The translations under genes and the position numbers were made by a program. A stretch of DNA of 64,000 nucleotides, from contig JAWMQQ010000002.1 in NCBI GenBank assembly GCA_033283385.1, forward strand, positions 124,001-188,000, written 5' to 3'. The stretch is from Mangrovimicrobium sp033283385. Its GTDB lineage: Bacteria > Pseudomonadota > Gammaproteobacteria > Pseudomonadales > Halieaceae. Below the pieces are notes generated by a model. The model was not told the DNA's origin. It saw only the letters and a list, made by a program, of their open reading frames with translations, and did no database searches. Below are positions 24,313-33,767 of this stretch, piece after piece; positions within the stretch are counted from its first letter, which is position 1; the number at the start of each line of letters is the position of its first letter.

Positions 24313-25047
24313 ATGCCCGCGGTAGAACCCATCCTGCTGACCATTGCCGAGATCACCACTTTCGCACAGCAACAGCAGCTCACCCGCGCCACCGGATTCT
24401 TCTTCCGCCGCGATGAGCGGCTGTACCTGGTGACCAGCCGCCACGTGCTGGTGGACGAGCCCAGCGGGCACTTCCCCGACCGCATCGAGATCGGCCTGTT
24501 CATCGACGCAAAGAACCTGGTGCGCGCCACCGGCTTTTCCATTCCGCTGTACCGCGAGGGCAAGTCGCTGTGGATCGGCGCCAGCGACAAGGCCGGCATC
24601 ATCGACGTCGTGGCGATCGAGCTGAACCTGGAGGCGCTGCCCGAGGGCATGGTCTATGAGTACTTTTCCCCCGAGACCCTGTGCCCGCCGGATGCGCACG
24701 TGGAGGTTGGCACGCCGTTGATGGTGGTGGGTTTTCCCCTGGGTTTTTCCGATTCCCTGCACCACCTGCCGGTGGTGCGCCAGGCGGGGCTGGCCTCGTC
24801 CTACGGCCTGCGCTTCCAGGGCATGGGCTATTTCCTTACCGACGCGCGCACCCACCGCGGCATCAGCGGCGCGCCGGTGCTGATGCGGGTGGAACAGGGC
24901 ACCGGGACACAGCCCGAATTCCACTGGCGGCTGCTGGGCGTGCACTCGGCACGCCTCGATGTAGGCCGCGACCTGCAACTGGATGAGGCCCTTGGCCTCA
25001 ACTGCGCCTGGTACGCCGACATCCTGCTGACGCTCACCCGGGGCTGA
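24313..25047 (+). CDS. Trypsin-like serine peptidase domain protein
   Basis: A 244-residue chymotrypsin-fold protein without a signal peptide. The catalytic triad is recognisable: His44 in VTSRHVL, Asp98 in GIIDVVAIE and Ser185 in HRGISGAPV. The segment TGFFFRRDERLYLVTSRHVL is typical of single-domain S1-type peptidases used for housekeeping or stress proteolysis. No PDZ domain is present. The start ATG lacks a strong ribosome-binding site. The gene is divergent from the quinone-oxidoreductase gene and ends 10 nt from the convergent surface-protein gene. Substrates are unknown. Confidence 0.78.
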   Translation: MPAVEPILLTIAEITTFAQQQQLTRATGFFFRRDERLYLVTSRHVLVDEPSGHFPDRIEIGLFIDAKNLVRATGFSIPLYREGKSLWIGASDKAGIIDVVAIELNLEALPEGMVYEYFSPETLCPPDAHVEVGTPLMVVGFPLGFSDSLHHLPVVRQAGLASSYGLRFQGMGYFLTDARTHRGISGAPVLMRVEQGTGTQPEFHWRLLGVHSARLDVGRDLQLDEALGLNCAWYADILLTLTRG

Positions 25048-25057
25048 GCCAGCCGGG

Positions 25058-26869
25058 TCAGGCCCGGGCCGTTCTTCCCAGCCTCACGGTCGCCAACGCG
25101 GCCAGCAGCAGCGCAACGGGCACGATGCCCCAGGCCCCCAGTGTATCGACGGGGAAGGCGGCGGTGAAAGCCACCGAACGGGCGCTGTTCAGTCCGGCCA
25201 CCAGCCGCCGGGTGTCGTTGATACCGTCGCCGTCGGCGTCGAAGAACACGTGGATATCGCTCTGGAAGCGCTGGCCGTTGTCGATATCGTAGGGCAGTTG
25301 CGCCGTGACCTGCAGGGTCACGGTGGCGCCGCCGGGGATGTCGCCGTTCCACTGCAGTGTGTTGCCATTGAACGTGGCGGCGCCACGGTCTGCGCTGGCC
25401 GAAAGCCCGAGCAGGCTCGCCGGTAAACTCGCCTCAAACTCTGCGGAACCGGGGTCGTCGAACTGCCGGTAGGCCGAGGTGTTGGTCAGCGCGACGGTGA
25501 AAGTCACCGTGCCGCCGGGCCTGAACTCGCCGCTCACGGAGGACGTCCCGACCACGTTCGCCGGTGAAGTCACCGTGATGCCGGCACTGGCGCTGTTGTT
25601 GGCCGTTGCCGTGTCTGTGGTCGAGGTCTGCGCGTTCACCTGCAGGCTGGCACTGCCGAGGAAGTCCACCGGGATATGGGCCGAGACCGTGACGGGCTGT
25701 GTGGCTCCCGCCGCCAGCGTGCCGAGCGTGCACGTGGGCTGTCCCGACGGGTCCTCTACGCAGCCGGTCGTGGCATTGAAATCCAGCGCCGCGGGAAAGG
25801 CGATGTCGACAGTGGTGGCCAGCGCCGAGATATCTCCGAGATTGGCGACCTGGATGGCGAAGTCTGCCGTTTCCCCGGGATGTACCACGGCAGGTGCGCT
25901 CACCTGCGCCGCGATATCGGTGAGCGCCGAGTAGGCGAAGGTGCAGGTGGTGGTCTCGTTGGCTTCCAGCTCGAAGCGCGCAAGCCCCGCGTTTGTGTCG
26001 GTGGTGCTGGCGTAGGTGCTGCCGCCGTCGTCGCAGCTGATGCTGTCGAGCTGGTAACCGGGCGGCGGCGTCGCCTGGTTGACGTCGTAGGTGCCGGGCA
26101 CCAGCAAACCGGAGCCCAGGCTGCCGTTACGGATAGTGCTGCCGGAAACGGCCCCCGTGTAGCCGAAAGTCGTGGTGATGTCGTCGGGCCGGTCCGTGGT
26201 GGTACGCACGACCAGCTGTGCGTTGGCCGGCGCCGGGGTGTAGTCGACCACAACCTCGGCGCCGGACATGGTGACGGTGCCGGCGAGGGTGGCGTCGATG
26301 ACATACACCCGGAACGCCGGTGCATTGAGCACGTCGGGGGTGAACGAGCCGAGGCTTGCGCCGCTGTAGCTCACCTGTTGCCACACGTCGTTGCCGCAGT
26401 CGAGCGGCTGCGCGAAATTCGGCGGGTGCAGCGGGTAGCCGAGGTCCACCGGGGTCGCGCTGGCGTTGGCGCGCAACATGACGCCCAGGTCGATCACGCC
26501 CAGCCCGGAGATATTGTACTGCGCGTTCTTGTGCCGGAACGTGATGCTGTTGACCGTTGCCTGCCGCGGCACCTGCAGGCCGAAGTCGCTGTAGGAGATG
26601 GCTGTCGCGCTGGAGCCTGTCACCCCGAACAGGAAGAAGCCGCACCAGCCCGGTGTGGTCGGGTCGGGCACGCCGCCGAGCCAGCGGTTCGCCGGGCCTG
26701 CGGCCATGCTGGAGGCGGACCCGGTAACGGTAGCCGCGAAAGCTGCCGGCGCGGTCGCGGTGATGCAGATCCCGGCGGTGAGAGCGGCAGCGCGCAGCGC
26801 CCGTCCGCGAAGTGTCTGCGGGCGACCGCTGCGGTCAGCCGAATCGGGTCGAGAGCATTTGTGTGGCAA
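25058..26869 (-). CDS. Secreted DUF11-repeat surface protein with IPTL-CTERM-like anchor
   Basis: A 603-residue exported protein. A long signal peptide ends near PAAFA (residue 45). The middle (about 315-560) holds DUF11-type Ig-like repeats seen in surface proteins (PAVVHPGETADFAIQVANLGD, VSGEFRPGGTVTFTVALTNTS). The C-terminus is VDTLGAWGIVPVALLLAALA followed by VRLGRTARA: a short motif, one hydrophobic helix and an arginine-rich tail, as in IPTL-CTERM/PEP-CTERM sorting signals processed by exosortases. The usual IPTL start is degenerate (VDTL). No exosortase is encoded here. Convergent with the serine-peptidase gene. Confidence 0.75.
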   Translation of the reverse strand: MPHKCSRPDSADRSGRPQTLRGRALRAAALTAGICITATAPAAFAATVTGSASSMAAGPANRWLGGVPDPTTPGWCGFFLFGVTGSSATAISYSDFGLQVPRQATVNSITFRHKNAQYNISGLGVIDLGVMLRANASATPVDLGYPLHPPNFAQPLDCGNDVWQQVSYSGASLGSFTPDVLNAPAFRVYVIDATLAGTVTMSGAEVVVDYTPAPANAQLVVRTTTDRPDDITTTFGYTGAVSGSTIRNGSLGSGLLVPGTYDVNQATPPPGYQLDSISCDDGGSTYASTTDTNAGLARFELEANETTTCTFAYSALTDIAAQVSAPAVVHPGETADFAIQVANLGDISALATTVDIAFPAALDFNATTGCVEDPSGQPTCTLGTLAAGATQPVTVSAHIPVDFLGSASLQVNAQTSTTDTATANNSASAGITVTSPANVVGTSSVSGEFRPGGTVTFTVALTNTSAYRQFDDPGSAEFEASLPASLLGLSASADRGAATFNGNTLQWNGDIPGGATVTLQVTAQLPYDIDNGQRFQSDIHVFFDADGDGINDTRRLVAGLNSARSVAFTAAFPVDTLGAWGIVPVALLLAALATVRLGRTARA

Positions 26870-27206
26870 CGGTTTTTGTCCTTCTGTGCGCAGTTGTCGG
26901 GTCGCAACCTGTGCCGCAGGGTCGGCGGAATGCCCGGAAGCTGATGTTGTCGGGAGCAGAAGGCTAGCGTGCGATGCGTTGGATGTTCAACGAAAAAACC
27001 GGGAAATGCGCAATTGGGAGTACCGGCCGGCGCTCAGCGATGCGCGGTGGAAGGTCCGCAGGCGCTGCACCTGCCGATCTCGAAGCCCCCTGTTGCATGT
27101 CCGGACATTACGCTGGGGTTTTTTTGGAATCCCCGATTGCCGGGAGTAATATACCGGCCGGTTCCATTAATTATAAACAACCCCTGCAAGAAGGAAGCGT
27201 CATATC
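26870..27206. other. Intergenic region upstream of the first TonB receptor gene
   Basis: About 340 bases separate the divergent surface-protein and receptor genes. No credible gene is seen. The last 20 bases hold AAGAAGGAAG, a good ribosome-binding site for the receptor ATG. An AT-rich stretch (TAATATACC, then TTAATTATAAAC) about 35-65 bases upstream of that ATG probably contains the promoter. No clear operator is visible. Confidence 0.5.
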
Positions 27207-29495
27207 ATGTATGCCCGCCGAGCACTCCTGTGTGCCATCGCCGCCACCATCGCAGTACCCGTTTACGCCCAGTCACAACTCGAGGAAGTCGTGGTCACGG
27301 CCCAGCGCCGCGAGGAAGCCTCCCGCGACGTGCCGATCTCCGTCACCACGCTGGGCGGCGAACAACTTTCCACGGCCAATATCACCACGCTGGCGGACAC
27401 CGCCAAGCTGACCCCGGGCCTGCGTTTCGACACGCAGGGGCCGTCCATGCAGCCGACCATCCGCGGCGTGGGCACGGCCATCACCACCTCCGGTGGCGGC
27501 CCCAACGTGGGTATCTATACCGACGGTTTCTTCCAGTTCAACAGCTATACCGCCGATTTCGACCTGATGCGGGTGAAGAACGTGCAGGTGCTCAAGGGGC
27601 CCCAGGGCACCCTTTTCGGCCGCAACACCACCGGCGGGGCGATCCTGGTGACCACCGACGACCCGAGCACCGAACCTGCCGCCGAGGTCAAGGTCAGCTA
27701 CGGCAGCTTCAACGCGCAGACAGCCCAGGGCTACGCCACCTTCGGCCTGACGGACAACCTCGCCTTCGACATCGAGGGGCTCTACCGCACGGGCGACGGT
27801 TATTTCGACGACAAGCTCAACGGCGACGACAAGATCGGCGAGTACGAGAGCTGGTCCGTGCGCACCGGCCTGAAGTGGGATATCACCGATAATGTCTCGC
27901 TGTTGCTGCGCTACACCCACACCGACAAGGACGACCCGACCACCCAACTGGTCAACGCCTACGTGGACGATGGCGACGCGGGCTTCCTCAAGCAGGTCTC
28001 GCCGGCGGGTCGCGCCATTTACGGCCTGGAGGATACCAAGGGCCTGCCGCTGGTGTACCTGTACGCACCTGCCGTGGCGCCGGTGCCGACCAAGCCTGGC
28101 GATATCGCGCTGAACAAGCCGCTCAAGTTCAACACCGAATCCGACATTTACCAGATGTCGGTGAAGGCGGACCTGGGCTTCGCCAACCTTACGTCCTACA
28201 CCCAGGCACGCGAGGACAAGTCACCTTATTACGGCGACCTCGATGCCACCGCGGTTCCGATCTTCAACCTTTACGTGGGGCCGAAGGACACGAGCTACTC
28301 CCAGGAATTCATCCTGAACTCCAACTCCGATTCGGCGTTGCAATGGACCGCCGGCCTGAACTACTACCAGATCAAGGACACCTGGGACGTCGACGCCTCC
28401 TTTGGCGGCGCCCCGTTCTTCGATTACGGCGGCTCCAGCACCACCACCAAGTCCTACGCCGCCTTCCTCGACATGACCTACCAGTTCGGCGAGAACTGGT
28501 TCGCTACTCTCGGCGGTCGCTACAGCGACGACCGGGTGGAGGACGCCTACTTCATCACCAACCCGTTCACCTTCTTCTACCAGGGCCCCAACGGCGAGTT
28601 CATCCCGTTCAACGGACCGCCCGGCACGAAGATCCCGGTGAAGGACCTCGACGACAACGACTTCACGCCGCGCGTGGTGCTGCGCTATACGCCTAACGAT
28701 AGTTCCAGCGTTTACGCGTCCTACACCCAGGGTTACAAGGCGGGCATCCTGAACGTGGGCGGCCTCTCGCAACAGCCGGTGAAGCCCGAGAAGATCGATG
28801 CCTACGAGGTTGGCTACAAGTTCGACAACCGCCAGTTTGCCCTGGACCTGGCCGGTTACTACTACGACTACCAGGACCTGCAGGTCTCCAGCTACCAGAG
28901 CGGCGCGGCGCAGATCCGCAACGCCGCCTCCTCGGAAATCTACGGTCTCGACGCCCAGCTGCGCTGGCAGGTGAGCGCCGAATTCGGCGTCTACGGCGGT
29001 GTGGCCTGGACCCACGCGCGCTACGACTCCTTCGAGAACGCGCCCTACTACAGCTACTGCGACCCCACCGCGGGGCAGACCAGCCTGCTGTACTGCGTGC
29101 CGCAGGAACTGGGTGGCCTGGGCGTGGGCTCGCTGGTGCAATCGCTCACCGACGCCTCCGATGGCGAGATGCAGCGCGCACCGGAGTGGACCGGCAACCT
29201 CGGCGCCAGCTACGACATCAGCCTCGGCGCCAGCAGGCTCACCCTGTCGGGCAACCTGTACTACACCTCCGCGTTCTACTTCGACCCGGAGCAGCAGTTC
29301 AAGCAGGATTCGTACAGCCTGCTGTCGCTTCGCGCGCAGTGGACCGACCCCAGCGACCGCTACACGGTCGCGCTGTACGGCGACAACCTGACGGACGAGG
29401 ATTACCGCACGCAGGTGCTGTTCAACACACTGGGTATCGGCAGCGTCTGGGGCGCGCCCGCGACCTGGGGCATTTCGGCTGGCGTGAAGTTCTAG
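27207..29495 (+). CDS. TonB-dependent outer-membrane receptor
   Basis: A 762-residue receptor. A signal peptide (about 1-22, ending VYAQ) is followed by the TonB box region LEEVVVTAQRREE, then the plug with VKNVQVLKGPQGTLFGRNTTGGAI. A 22-strand barrel ends with Phe at the last position (GISAGVKF), as outer-membrane insertion requires. It belongs to the large family of receptors from catabolically versatile marine bacteria that import siderophores, vitamin-like molecules or oligosaccharides. The ligand cannot be told. AAGGAAG precedes the ATG. It ends in a stem-loop shared with the convergent monooxygenase-like gene. Confidence 0.92.
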   Translation: MYARRALLCAIAATIAVPVYAQSQLEEVVVTAQRREEASRDVPISVTTLGGEQLSTANITTLADTAKLTPGLRFDTQGPSMQPTIRGVGTAITTSGGGPNVGIYTDGFFQFNSYTADFDLMRVKNVQVLKGPQGTLFGRNTTGGAILVTTDDPSTEPAAEVKVSYGSFNAQTAQGYATFGLTDNLAFDIEGLYRTGDGYFDDKLNGDDKIGEYESWSVRTGLKWDITDNVSLLLRYTHTDKDDPTTQLVNAYVDDGDAGFLKQVSPAGRAIYGLEDTKGLPLVYLYAPAVAPVPTKPGDIALNKPLKFNTESDIYQMSVKADLGFANLTSYTQAREDKSPYYGDLDATAVPIFNLYVGPKDTSYSQEFILNSNSDSALQWTAGLNYYQIKDTWDVDASFGGAPFFDYGGSSTTTKSYAAFLDMTYQFGENWFATLGGRYSDDRVEDAYFITNPFTFFYQGPNGEFIPFNGPPGTKIPVKDLDDNDFTPRVVLRYTPNDSSSVYASYTQGYKAGILNVGGLSQQPVKPEKIDAYEVGYKFDNRQFALDLAGYYYDYQDLQVSSYQSGAAQIRNAASSEIYGLDAQLRWQVSAEFGVYGGVAWTHARYDSFENAPYYSYCDPTAGQTSLLYCVPQELGGLGVGSLVQSLTDASDGEMQRAPEWTGNLGASYDISLGASRLTLSGNLYYTSAFYFDPEQQFKQDSYSLLSLRAQWTDPSDRYTVALYGDNLTDEDYRTQVLFNTLGIGSVWGAPATWGISAGVKF

Positions 29496-29517
29496 CGCCT
29501 TTTCAGCGGCGTGTGGC

Positions 29518-29544
29518 GGGGGCGCCGGTCAGGCCGGCGCCCCC
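29518..29544. terminator. GC-rich stem-loop between convergent genes
   Basis: GGGGGCGCCGG and CCGGCGCCCCC form a perfect 11-bp stem around TCAGG. It starts 22 nt after the receptor stop codon and overlaps the last codons of the convergent LLM oxidoreductase gene. There is no clear U-tract on either side, so termination strength is uncertain. Confidence 0.55.
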
Positions 29545-30551
29545 GCCCGCGCCGGCTTCCAGTTCGCGTCGCGGGCGATGCCGGCGGCGATCCCGAACGA
29601 CCTCAGCCGCGCCTGGTGGTCGTAAATCGACGAGGTGATCATCAACTCGTCGGCGCCGGTGGCTTCCACGAATTGCCGCATCTCCCGCTCTACGGTATCC
29701 GCCGACCCCACCGCGCTGCAGCGCGCCACTTCCGACAGCATCTGTTTTTCCGCCGGTGACAGCGTTTGCGCGTAGCCGGGGCGCGGCGGCGGCATCTTAC
29801 CCGGGGTGCCCTGGCGCAGGCGCACGAAGGACTGCAGCATGGACGTCTGCAGCAGCTGCGCCTCCTCGTCGGTATCCGCGGCGAACACGTTGTAGCCCAG
29901 CATCACGTAGGGTTCGTCCAGCTGCGGCGAGGGTTCGAAGTTTTCGCGGTACAGCTCGATGGCGCTGGGCATGTAAGCCGGCGCGAAATGCGAGGCGAAG
30001 GCGAAGGGCAGGCCCAGGTGCGCCGCAAGCCCCGCGCCGAACAGGCTGGAGCCCAGTATCCACAGCGGCACCTCGGTGCCCGCGCCGGGGGTGGCGATGA
30101 TGCCCTGGCCCGGGGTGGCCGGTTTGAAGTAGTTGCGCAGCTCCAGCACATCCTGCGGGAACTCGTCCACGTTGCCGCTGAGGGTGCGGCGCAGGGCGTG
30201 GGCGGTGCGCTGGTCCGTGCCGGGTGCGCGGCCCAGGCCCAGGTCGATGCGCCCGGGATAGAGTTCCGCGAGGGTGCCGAACTGCTCGGCGATCACCAGC
30301 GGCGCGTGGTTGGGCAACATGATGCCGCCGGCGCCAACGCGGATGGTGGACGAGGCCTCGGCGAGGTAGCCTATGACCACCGCGGTGGCGGCGCTGGCGA
30401 TACCCTGCATATTGTGGTGCTCGGCCACCCAGAAGCGCCGGTAGCCCCAGCGCTCGGCGTGCTGGACCAGGTCGCGGGAATTGTGCAGTGCGTCCGCGGG
30501 CGTGCTGCCCTCGGGCACCATGGCGAGGTCGAGTATCGAGACGGGAAACAT
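29529..30551 (-). CDS. LLM-class flavin-dependent oxidoreductase (luciferase-like)
   Basis: A 340-residue TIM-barrel protein of the bacterial luciferase-like family. Signatures are VPVSILDL-type N-terminus, FWVAEHHNMQGIASAATAV, RVGAGGIMLPNHAPLVIAEQFGTLAELYPGRIDLGLGRAPGT (known pattern of FMN- or F420-using LLM proteins) and WILGSSLFGAGLAAHLGLPF. It could be a flavin-dependent monooxygenase using a partner reductase, but no reductase is nearby. The ATG at 30551 is followed at once by the family's typical N-terminus. It is flanked upstream by REP sequences. Confidence 0.88.
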   Translation of the reverse strand: MFPVSILDLAMVPEGSTPADALHNSRDLVQHAERWGYRRFWVAEHHNMQGIASAATAVVIGYLAEASSTIRVGAGGIMLPNHAPLVIAEQFGTLAELYPGRIDLGLGRAPGTDQRTAHALRRTLSGNVDEFPQDVLELRNYFKPATPGQGIIATPGAGTEVPLWILGSSLFGAGLAAHLGLPFAFASHFAPAYMPSAIELYRENFEPSPQLDEPYVMLGYNVFAADTDEEAQLLQTSMLQSFVRLRQGTPGKMPPPRPGYAQTLSPAEKQMLSEVARCSAVGSADTVEREMRQFVEATGADELMITSSIYDHQARLRSFGIAAGIARDANWKPARAGAPA

Positions 30552-30573
30552 GGGCGCAGTATACCGGCACGTC

Positions 30574-30714
30574 GTAGGAGCCTGCTACGCAGGCGATCGG
30601 TACCCTGTAGGAGCCTGCTACGCAGGCGATCGCCCCTGTAGGAGCACGCTACGCGCGCGATCGCCTGCATAGCAGGCTCCTACGTCGGGAATCGCCCGCA
30701 GAGCGCGCTCCTAC
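30574..30714. repeat. Cluster of five REP units
   Basis: Forward heads GTAGGAGC begin at 30574, 30607 and 30638. Inverted copies end in GCTCCTAC at 30683 and 30714. The first two forward units are 33 bp apart, the same period as in the array near 9.5 kb. It fills the space between the LLM oxidoreductase gene and a small hypothetical gene. Confidence 0.82.
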
Positions 30715-30730
30715 GGCAGGAATAACGAGA

Positions 30731-30961
30731 ATGGATGACTTGACGGACTACGACGATATCCCCGACGTACGCGACGGCCTGACAAAAAAAGAGCGGGCGA
30801 TCCTCTACTGCCTGCAGCGTACCCAGGAGGAACTGGGCGGGCGCAACGTGCCGACGATCATGCTCTACGGGCGGGTACTGGAGCTGGTGGACATCAGCGA
30901 ACAGGAGTTCCAGTCGATACTTTCGCGCTTTGCCGGCATGACGCGCAACACCGACATTTGA
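30731..30961 (+). CDS. Small hypothetical protein
   Basis: A 76-residue acidic, mostly helical protein (start MDDLTDYDDIPDVRDGLTKKE, middle LYCLQRTQEELGGRNVPTIM). No motif, signal peptide or membrane segment is seen. AGGAATAACG precedes the ATG, codon use matches its neighbours, and the frame ends three nt from the convergent PBP4 gene, which supports a real gene. I recognise only a general similarity to short conserved proteobacterial proteins. No function is assigned. Confidence 0.62.
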   Translation: MDDLTDYDDIPDVRDGLTKKERAILYCLQRTQEELGGRNVPTIMLYGRVLELVDISEQEFQSILSRFAGMTRNTDI

Positions 30962-30964
30962 GCT

Positions 30965-32518
30965 TTAGTCCGGCTTCTCCGCCGCCTGGGTGAGGGAGGG
31001 CGCCTCCGGCGGGTGGAAGTACAGCGAATACAGCACATGGTCCAGCACCGCCTGCCCGTTCCAGGCCGGGGTGTTGTTGACGATGGCCACCACCGCCCAG
31101 GTGGTGTTCTTTTCATCCCGGGTGAAACCGGCAATCGAGCGCACGTTGTCCAGCGAGCCGGTCTTGATGCGGCCCTGTCCGCGCAGGGCGGTGTCGCGCA
31201 GGCGCCGGGCCATGGTGCCGTCCATCGCGATGATGGGCATCGAGGCCATCAGGTCGGCGGCGTAGGGGCTGTTCCAGGCGTCCTGCAGCAGTTGCACGCC
31301 CTGGCGCGCGGAGATGCGCGCCTCGCGCGCCAGGCCCGCGCCGTTGTCGATGACCATGCCGGTGGTGTCGATGCCCTTCTGCTCCAGCCAGTGGTGGATG
31401 GCGGCGATGCCGGCGACGCGGTCGTCGCGGTCTTCCTCGGCGCGGGTCGCGGCGCCGATGTTGAGCAGCATCTGCCGCGCCATCACGTTACTGCTCCACT
31501 TGTTGATATCGCGCACCATGGTGGCGAGGTCGGGGGAAGTGGTGATCGCGAGTTCGCGCGCGTCCTCCGGGGTCTCGGCCAGGCGGTTCGTGCCGCTGAC
31601 GGCGATGCCGTAACCCGCCAGCAACTGGCGGATCAGGGCCTCGGAATACTGGTCCGGCGGCAGCAGGGAGAGGTATTTCTCGCTGCGGCAGTTCAGCGGC
31701 AACTTGCCCGTGATGCGCAGGCTGACGCCGCCGTCCTGCTGGAAAGTCGGCTGCCACTGGTAGCTGTCGCTGTCGGGACACTCGCCCGGCGGCGCGACCT
31801 GCACGGCGGCCTCGATGCTCACCCCGGGCAGTTCCGGGGTGCTCCAGGCCCGGGCGCCGCGCTCGTCGGCGCTGAGCTGCACGTGCTGCAGATTGAGGTT
31901 GCTCAGGTAGGCCGAGGGCGGTACCAGGAAGGGCGCGTAGGGTTCGTCGCCGTTGTCGTCGAAGGCGGGTTGCGGCGCCTCGAGCCGGAAGTAGCTGCCG
32001 TCGAGGACGAGGTCGCCCTCGATGTCGTGTATCCCCAGGCCGTGCAATTCGCCCAGCGTGGTCCACAGGCGCTCGATGGTCAGCTTGGGGTCGCCGCTGA
32101 AGCGCACGTAGAGGTTGCCCTTGAGCGTATCGCCCTCGAGTTTGCCGTCGGTGAGGAATGCCGTGTCCCAGGTGTAGTTGGGTCCCAGCAGCTCCAGCGC
32201 CGCGTAGGTGGTGATCAGCTTCATGATCGAGCCGGGCGTCATCGGCGTGTCGGCGTGGATGAACTGCGCGGTGCCGGGGCCGTTGAGCGGCACGGCGGCC
32301 AGGCCCAGCGCCTGGGCGTTCTCCAGGGTTTTGGTGGCGTACTTGTTGACGTCCGCGGCCCAGGGCGTGGCGCTGGCCGGCTGGGCTGCCTGGACAGATT
32401 GGGCCGGGGCGGCAAGCGTGTGCAGGGACAGCAGGCAGCCGCCGAGCAGGGTGACCAGCCGCCGGCCGCTGGAGACGGGCCAACGCCGTGGGCGATGCAG
32501 GTACCGCGGGGCGTTCAT
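30965..32518 (-). CDS. dacB: D-alanyl-D-alanine carboxypeptidase/endopeptidase (PBP4 family)
   Basis: A 517-residue periplasmic class C penicillin-binding protein that trims or opens peptidoglycan cross-links. The three active-site motifs are present: Ser97-Ile-Met-Lys100 in TPGSIMKL, SxN in NKWSSNVMARQ, and KTG at 452-454 in GRIKTGSLDN. A signal-peptide-like hydrophobic stretch precedes them (LVTLLGGCLLSLHTLAAPA). The insert between SxxK and SxN is typical of the DacB/PBP4 group. I chose the ATG at 32518; an ATG six codons upstream is possible. A PqiA-like gene lies 86 nt upstream in the same direction. Confidence 0.9.
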   Translation of the reverse strand: MNAPRYLHRPRRWPVSSGRRLVTLLGGCLLSLHTLAAPAQSVQAAQPASATPWAADVNKYATKTLENAQALGLAAVPLNGPGTAQFIHADTPMTPGSIMKLITTYAALELLGPNYTWDTAFLTDGKLEGDTLKGNLYVRFSGDPKLTIERLWTTLGELHGLGIHDIEGDLVLDGSYFRLEAPQPAFDDNGDEPYAPFLVPPSAYLSNLNLQHVQLSADERGARAWSTPELPGVSIEAAVQVAPPGECPDSDSYQWQPTFQQDGGVSLRITGKLPLNCRSEKYLSLLPPDQYSEALIRQLLAGYGIAVSGTNRLAETPEDARELAITTSPDLATMVRDINKWSSNVMARQMLLNIGAATRAEEDRDDRVAGIAAIHHWLEQKGIDTTGMVIDNGAGLAREARISARQGVQLLQDAWNSPYAADLMASMPIIAMDGTMARRLRDTALRGQGRIKTGSLDNVRSIAGFTRDEKNTTWAVVAIVNNTPAWNGQAVLDHVLYSLYFHPPEAPSLTQAAEKPD

Positions 32519-32604
32519 GCTACAGGTGCTCGCCATGTAGATCGGGACAGGTATAACGATAGCAATTGCACCCCCTGCCTGGCCAGTACTCCCGTAGGGT
32601 TGGA

Positions 32605-33219
32605 TCAGAACACCCGCGGCTGGCGCTGGCTCCTGAGCAGGGCGCCGGAGAATATCGAGAACAGGCAGTAGCCGAGGAAGCAGTAGAAGCCAGGTTCCAG
32701 CTGCGCCTGCATCTCCAACTGGCCGCCCAGCTTGCCCGAGGCGCTGCCGGCAAGGTAGGTCACCAGTAGCGCCATGGCGAACACGTCGGCCATGGACCAC
32801 TTGCTCAGCGAGGCGTTCAGCGCCAGCAGCAGCGGATGCCGGATCGCCAGGGCCAGCGCCTGCAGCAGCAGCTTGATAGACGGGATGACCACGCTGAACA
32901 CCACGATCAGGGCCGCCACGAACACGTTCTGGTTCTGCGCCAGCTCCGCCGCCGTCTGCCAGATCGAGCGAGTGGAGTGGTAGATCTCCACCTGGCCCTC
33001 GATCTGGTCCAGCCCCATGAAGGTGATCAGCCCGCGCAGCATCTGCTTGCGCTCGTCGTCGAGGTCGTCGCCGGCGAGCATGGTGACCCCCATCTGCGCC
33101 AGCTCGGATTTCTCGATGCTGCCCTGCAGGGTGAGGACCGGCTGGGTGACGCCGGGGTAGAGCAGGGCGAGGGCGATAAAAATACAGGCGAGCAGGAGCA
33201 GTTTGCGATTGACGGACAT
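32605..33219 (-). CDS. PqiA-like inner-membrane protein
   Basis: A 204-residue membrane protein with about four hydrophobic segments. The diagnostic PqiA-domain segment KWSMADVFAMALLVTYLAG is in the C-terminal half. Full PqiA proteins have two such domains and work with PqiB in lipid transport between membranes; this is a single-domain version without pqiB or pqiC nearby. A periplasmic loop between helices 1 and 2 (about residues 25-90) is unusual in length. The gene is tandem to dacB, so a cell-envelope role is likely. Confidence 0.82.
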   Translation of the reverse strand: MSVNRKLLLLACIFIALALLYPGVTQPVLTLQGSIEKSELAQMGVTMLAGDDLDDERKQMLRGLITFMGLDQIEGQVEIYHSTRSIWQTAAELAQNQNVFVAALIVVFSVVIPSIKLLLQALALAIRHPLLLALNASLSKWSMADVFAMALLVTYLAGSASGKLGGQLEMQAQLEPGFYCFLGYCLFSIFSGALLRSQRQPRVF

Positions 33220-33378
33220 GTGGCCCTCGGCGGGAAAGCTGGAAACTGTAGCGGGGGAGGGCGGTGTGCCGCGCCCGGTGATGTTCGCGGGAGATGATAG
33301 CGTCTGTGCGGGAGAATGTCCGCCTTTGCCGGCGGGTACCGCTGTCAGTGACTCAGTCGCGTGTGAAGCTGTCGGGCG

Positions 33379-33570
33379 TCAGCCGAATTCGTGGGCGTAG
33401 CGCTCGATCCACTCCCTGGCGGCCTGGTCCAGGCTGATGCATCGGCCCTCGCGTCGATTGACGTCGAGGCGGTAGGCTTCGATCTGCTTGCACTGCGCCT
33501 GCATTCGCGCGACGAAGGCGTCGCTCGCGTCGGGTACGCTCTGCATCTGTTGCTGGTCACTGGCTGCCAT
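33379..33570 (-). CDS. Small hypothetical protein
   Basis: A 63-residue protein with helical, charged sequence (DAFVARMQAQCKQIEAYRLD, then CISLDQAAREWIERYAHEFG). GGAGG lies 7 nt before the ATG, which supports translation. No known domain is recognised; the C-terminal WIERYAHEFG pattern occurs in short proteobacterial proteins of unknown function. A longer frame starting at 33599 is in another reading frame. It stands alone between the PqiA-like and fasciclin genes. Confidence 0.6.
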   Translation of the reverse strand: MAASDQQQMQSVPDASDAFVARMQAQCKQIEAYRLDVNRREGRCISLDQAAREWIERYAHEFG

Positions 33571-33767
33571 GTCGCATCCTCCGGGATGCTTTCATTCACT
33601 ACCTTATTAGACGTCTGGGAATCGATTTACATCCATCCGCGGGCTGGAATGTGACATGGTTCACAGAGAATCCGGAGATTCCGGGTGCGGGCCCGTCCAC
33701 AGCGCGTCGGGGCGCCGTCCGTGGCGAGGTTGTCCGTCGCAGGTTTCCCTCTCGGGAAGACCCTCCT

